NCBI GenBank assembly: GCA_022703745.1
Contig: JAKLDB010000006.1
Location: 1-15,692, forward strand
Direction of reading: 5' to 3'
Length of the DNA: 15,692 nt
DNA from: Patescibacteria group bacterium
Lineage (GTDB): Bacteria; Patescibacteriota; Kazan-3B-28
Numbering within the stretch: position 1 is the stretch's first letter; each line of letters opens with the position of its first letter. Below are positions 12,754 to 15,692 of the stretch, one piece after another. A program made the position numbers and the translations under genes. The notes beneath the pieces are model-generated. The model was not told the origin of the DNA, made no database searches, and was given only the letters and a program-made list of their open reading frames with translations.

Positions 12754-12778
12754 GGTGGCATATTTCTAAATATCCACC
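12754..12778 (+). promoter_or_regulatory. Leader hairpin just before the small ORF
   Basis: GGTGG (12754-12758), a bulged C, and ATATT (12760-12764) pair with AATAT (12769-12773) and CCACC (12774-12778), leaving a TCTA loop. The hairpin ends six bases before the ATG. The G-run at 12750-12755, the only Shine-Dalgarno-like sequence, is partly locked in the stem. It may control translation of the small protein. Confidence 0.5.
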
Positions 12779-12784
12779 TGTCTT

Positions 12785-12958
12785 ATGAAAGTGTACCAAA
12801 AGATTATCGACTTTACGGGAATGGAGTTTGCAAGAGAGAACCATCCAAGTTCCAGACTGCGTGAGCGGTCCGCTGATTACAAATCAAGAAAAGCTTCAAG
12901 CAATAGTAATGTTGCTCGTAATGTGAGAAATATCTTTCAGAGCTTTCTAGGCTTCTAA
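12785..12958 (+). CDS. Small basic protein of unknown function (57 aa)
   Basis: I do not recognise this protein. It begins MKVYQKIIDFTGMEFA, has a central Arg/Lys/Ser-rich part (SRLRERSADYKSRKASS) and ends NVRNIFQSFLGF. There are no cysteines, no membrane helix and no signal peptide. The strong net positive charge would suit a nucleic-acid or ribosome-associated protein, but that is inference. Support for it being real comes from the near-consensus promoter at 12704-12732, the structured leader, an in-frame stop just upstream (12767-12769) so that the ATG is the only start, and tail-to-tail packing with tyrS, whose stop codon shares two bases with its own. Being under 60 residues, it is easily missed by gene callers. 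Confidence 0.6.
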   Translation: MKVYQKIIDFTGMEFARENHPSSRLRERSADYKSRKASSNSNVARNVRNIFQSFLGF

Positions 12959-14145
12959 TCTAATTTCACAAATCTTCGTTTACCGACTTGAAGGATCAGG
13001 TCGGTTTTTGGTTTTATCACTAGACTAGTGTCGGTAATGGTTTTGTCGCCTAGTTTTATTCCTTTTTGGTCTATTAGCCTCCTGGCATCTGAGCCAGAAG
13101 TGGCTAGTTTATTTTTTACCAAGAGGTCGATAATCTTTGTTGGCTTGGTAATTCTGATAGTTGGAATGTCTTTGGGAATATCGTGTTTCTGGAATACTTT
13201 GATGAAATCTTCCTGTGCTTTATCTGCTTCTTTTTTCCCGTGATACATAGAGACAATAGTGTGGGCCAACTTCATCTTCAAGTCTCTGGGGTTGGTCTTT
13301 TTATTGGCCAATTCTTTTTTAATCTTCTTTAGTTCTTCTTCTTTTACATTAGTGGCTAAATCAAAGTAGGTGTAAATGATGCTATCTGGGATAGACATTA
13401 CTTTACCGTATTGAGATTTGGCATCTTCAGTAATCCCAATGTAGTTGCCTAAGGATTGGCTCATTTTTTGTTTTCCGTCTGTACCCACCAACATCGGTAC
13501 ACAGATAATGCTTTGGGGTTCTTGGCCAAAGTCTTTTTGTAGATCTCTTCCTCGCATTTCATTGAAGAGCTGGTCGGTACCAATTACAGTTATATCGTCT
13601 TTGAGCATGACGGAATCGTAGGCTTGAAGAATGGGATAGACCAATTCGTGGAATCCGATCTCTTCCTTCTTGTTTATTCTCTTTTGGAACATGTCCCTCT
13701 CTAGCATTTGGGAATGAGTAAAGTGGGACATTAGCTTCAAGAGATCTTCGGCAGACATTTTGTCATGCCACTCGGAGTTGTAACGAATCTCTGTTTTCTT
13801 AGGATCTAGAATGGTAAGTGCTTGCTTGATGTAGTTAGTAGAAAGCTTCATTACCTCTTGTTTGGAGCGGAGTTGGCGCATCTGGTTCCGGTCGGTAGGA
13901 TCTCCGAAGCGAGCAGTGAATCCGCCAATGAGAAATTGTACCGTGTGTCCTAGGTTCTGTAGCTCACGCATTTTGTGGTAGACTACTCCGTATCCAAGAT
14001 GTAGGTCGGGAGTGGTGGGGTCTACACCATGTTTTATCTTCAGCTTCTTTCCGCTTGCAAGTTTGTTTCTTATCTCCTTTTCTCCAATGATTTTTTCTAT
14101 TCGGCGAGAGAGAAGAGAGTCGATTGCTTTTTTGTCTAGTTTCAT
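12955..14145 (-). CDS. tyrS: Tyrosyl-tRNA synthetase (TyrZ-like)
   Basis: This class I synthetase charges tRNA-Tyr with tyrosine. The Rossmann domain opens with KIKHGVDPTTPDLHLGYG at 36-53. The HIGH motif is HLGY at 49-52, with Tyr in place of the second His. FLIGGFTARFGDPTDR (71-86), QAYDSVMLKDD (174-184) and GTDQLFNEMRGRDLQ (189-203) match the TyrZ branch. The KMSKS loop is KMSQS at 227-231, in GKQKMSQSLGNYIG. A C-terminal S4 RNA-binding domain (about 336-396) is present. The length of 396 residues is normal. Both signature motifs depart from consensus, but the rest is well conserved, so activity is likely. It reads from a promoter whose -10 ends six bases before the ATG. The divergent PBP gene begins 57 bp away. 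Confidence 0.94.
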   Translation of the reverse strand: MKLDKKAIDSLLSRRIEKIIGEKEIRNKLASGKKLKIKHGVDPTTPDLHLGYGVVYHKMRELQNLGHTVQFLIGGFTARFGDPTDRNQMRQLRSKQEVMKLSTNYIKQALTILDPKKTEIRYNSEWHDKMSAEDLLKLMSHFTHSQMLERDMFQKRINKKEEIGFHELVYPILQAYDSVMLKDDITVIGTDQLFNEMRGRDLQKDFGQEPQSIICVPMLVGTDGKQKMSQSLGNYIGITEDAKSQYGKVMSIPDSIIYTYFDLATNVKEEELKKIKKELANKKTNPRDLKMKLAHTIVSMYHGKKEADKAQEDFIKVFQKHDIPKDIPTIRITKPTKIIDLLVKNKLATSGSDARRLIDQKGIKLGDKTITDTSLVIKPKTDLILQVGKRRFVKLD

Positions 14146-14151
14146 GGGTTT

Positions 14152-14160
14152 ATTGTATCA
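14152..14160 (-). promoter_or_regulatory. Extended -10 promoter of tyrS
   Basis: On the minus strand, TGATACAAT (14160-14152: TG, one base, TACAAT) is followed by AAACCC and the ATG at 14145. The six-base distance predicts a leaderless mRNA. The sequence TACAATAAAC before the start is shared with the Ig-like protein gene. Confidence 0.5.
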
Positions 14161-14180
14161 GATTGGCGGAGAGGCCGAAG

Positions 14181-14189
14181 TGGTATAAT
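14181..14189 (+). promoter_or_regulatory. Extended -10 promoter of the class A PBP gene
   Basis: TGGTATAAT (TG, one base, then a perfect TATAAT at 14184-14189) lies 12 bases before the ATG. A start near 14196 would leave a leader of about six bases, excluding the AGGAG at 14190-14194 that otherwise looks like a Shine-Dalgarno site with 7-nt spacing. One of the two signals is probably not used. Confidence 0.5.
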
Positions 14190-14201
14190 AGGAGCCGTTC
14201 T

Positions 14202-15692
14202 ATGAGTGAACTAATGCCATTCGGGCCCAGATATGAGATAGATAAGATTCGTCGCCAGATGCGAGCGCGGTCTTTTGGTAGAAAAACTAAGAAGAGGATT
14301 TTTACGACCCTGGCAAGGTATGGGATAAATACTCCGGCCAAGCTCTTTTTGGCTGGTTTTGTAGCAGTCCTATTTGTGTTTAGTTTTACGATGGCAACCG
14401 TATCCATTGGTTTGCCTAACCCAGCAAGGTTGGTAATTTATGCGGCAACTGATTCCACCAAAGTGTTTGATCGGGATGGGGCTGTGTTGTATGACATTTC
14501 GAATGGGAAGAACAGGACAACTATTCCGTTTGACCAGATGCCAGAATATTTGAAACAGGCGACTGTGGCGATTGAAGACAAGGATTTTTATCACCACAAC
14601 GGTTTTGATATCAAAGGATTCCTTAGGGGTATCATCTTAAAACCTCTGACAGGAAAAGGTTTCCAAGGAGGTTCGACCATTACCCAGCAGTTTGTAAAGA
14701 ATGCTTTGCTTAGTTCGGAGCGTAGTATTTGGCGAAAAGCAAGAGAACTTATCTTAGCTTTTGAACTGGAAGCGATTTATCCGAAGGACAAGATTTTGGA
14801 ATTGTATTTGAATGAGATTCCATATGGTAGCGGAGCATATGGAGCACAGGAAGCATCTAAGATGTATTTTGGTAAAGATGTAAAAGATGTCACTTTGGCA
14901 GAAGCGGTGACTTTAGCGGCATTACCCCAAGCACCAGGAAGATATTCCCCTTATGGACAGAATCCAGACTTGCTCATGGCCAGGAAAGATCTGGTTTTGA
15001 CGCAGATGGAAAAGCAGGGATACATAACTAAGGCGGAATATGATGAAGCTAAAAAAGCAGAGATAAAGTTCTTGCCGAGGAAGGATTCTATTCGGGCTCC
15101 CCATTTTGTAATGTATGTAAAAGAACTTCTAGCAGCCAAGTATGGAGAGAAGATATTGGAAGAAGGAGGATTGAGGATTACTACTACGTTGGATATAGAT
15201 AAGCAGAAGGCGGCAGAAGATACTATTACTGCTTTGGCGGAATCTAATAAGAAGAAGTACAACGCAGGGAATGCCGCGTTGGTATCAATCGACCCCAACA
15301 CGGGAGAGATTTTAGCCATGGTTGGAAGCACCGATTATTTCGATATGGAAGCGGAGGGGAATGTGAACGTAGCGGTAAGAGAACGTCAACCTGGTTCGTC
15401 GATTAAGCCCATTGTTTATGCTACGGCGTTTAAAAAAGACTACAGTCCAGCAACTATGTTGGTGGATGTGTCTACTGACTTTGGGCAAGGGTATAGGCCG
15501 AGAAACTATGACGGAAGTTTTCGCGGACCACTTTCTATTCGGGAAGCACTAGCTAATTCCATAAATGTTCCGGCAGTAAAAGCATTGGCCTATGCGGGAG
15601 TGCAAGATACTATAGACACTGCTCACGATATGGGTATTACCACTCTAAACGGTGGGGCAGATAGATATGGATTGTCTCTTACCTTGGGAGGC
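14202..15692 (+). CDS. Class A penicillin-binding protein (PBP1A-like), 3' end cut by the window
   Basis: This is a bifunctional peptidoglycan glycosyltransferase and transpeptidase; 497 codons are present and the gene runs off the window. A basic cytoplasmic tail and one membrane helix (about 45-70) precede the GT51 domain (about 95-270). That domain has catalytic E125 in AIEDKDFYHH, GGSTITQQFVKN at 156-167, the motif 3 region RKARELILAFELE, and YLNEIPYGSGAYG. A linker leads to the transpeptidase domain, with nucleophile S399 and K402 in PGSSIKP and the second motif SIN at 453-455. The KTG motif would lie beyond the edge. Motif order and spacing are canonical. It reads away from tyrS. Together with the LCP and M23 genes it makes up the window's wall-building set. 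Confidence 0.95.
   Translation, partial: MSELMPFGPRYEIDKIRRQMRARSFGRKTKKRIFTTLARYGINTPAKLFLAGFVAVLFVFSFTMATVSIGLPNPARLVIYAATDSTKVFDRDGAVLYDISNGKNRTTIPFDQMPEYLKQATVAIEDKDFYHHNGFDIKGFLRGIILKPLTGKGFQGGSTITQQFVKNALLSSERSIWRKARELILAFELEAIYPKDKILELYLNEIPYGSGAYGAQEASKMYFGKDVKDVTLAEAVTLAALPQAPGRYSPYGQNPDLLMARKDLVLTQMEKQGYITKAEYDEAKKAEIKFLPRKDSIRAPHFVMYVKELLAAKYGEKILEEGGLRITTTLDIDKQKAAEDTITALAESNKKKYNAGNAALVSIDPNTGEILAMVGSTDYFDMEAEGNVNVAVRERQPGSSIKPIVYATAFKKDYSPATMLVDVSTDFGQGYRPRNYDGSFRGPLSIREALANSINVPAVKALAYAGVQDTIDTAHDMGITTLNGGADRYGLSLTLGG

Noticed and set aside
1..15692. CRISPR array, IS element, prophage or attachment site
   Set aside because: No regularly spaced repeats, transposase or phage genes were seen. 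The Xer gene has no mobile-element context.

Overview
The window looks like a piece of a compact, streamlined bacterial chromosome, most likely from the Candidate Phyla Radiation (Patescibacteria). This placement rests on gene content and layout, not on a marker tree. Genes are tightly packed, convergent pairs overlap by their stop codons, many proteins are short forms of their families, and envelope and DNA-processing genes are mixed. TGA is used as a stop (recG), so the standard bacterial code applies and the UGA-recoding Gracilibacteria/SR1 groups are unlikely. No phage, IS element or CRISPR array was seen.

Layout. 1-2334: the tail of an unknown gene, a PduO-type cobalamin adenosyltransferase (minus), recO (plus) and a Xer tyrosine recombinase (minus). 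2372-4689: two minus-strand envelope genes, a LysM/M23 peptidase and a membrane-anchored Ig-like protein. 4804-8256: plus-strand envelope genes, a LytR-CpsA-Psr transferase followed at 4 nt by a Trp-rich polytopic membrane protein, then an HtrA protease. 8318-9019: a short MscS-related 'conserved TM helix' protein. 9118-9502: a predicted structured RNA of unknown family, then tRNA-Leu(UAG). 9507-12659: the operon recG-rsmD-comEA (minus). 12785-14145: an unrecognised 57-residue basic protein (plus) and tyrS (minus). 14202-end: a class A penicillin-binding protein cut by the window edge.

How the genes work together. Peptidoglycan synthesis (class A PBP), attachment of polymers to the wall (LCP protein), wall hydrolysis (M23), a surface adhesin-like protein and envelope quality control (HtrA) give the window a cell-envelope theme. 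RecO, RecG, Xer and ComEA form a DNA uptake, recombination and repair theme. TyrRS, RsmD and tRNA-Leu belong to translation.

Three things stand out. First, five genes have a -10-like hexamer ending only 6-8 nt before the start codon (often in extended TGnTAnnnT form), which predicts leaderless mRNAs; a sixth, the class A PBP, comes close. Second, a stretch of about 265 nt between tRNA-Leu and the MscS-like gene has its own sigma-70-like promoter, several long complementary helices, a likely H-type pseudoknot and a terminator. That terminator overlaps both the next gene's promoter and a competing helix. Third, the M23 peptidase has a long upstream open frame with no ATG, GTG or TTG, and a terminator-like hairpin in its leader. 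All RNA and promoter calls were made by eye from base pairing and consensus matching and have not been computed.
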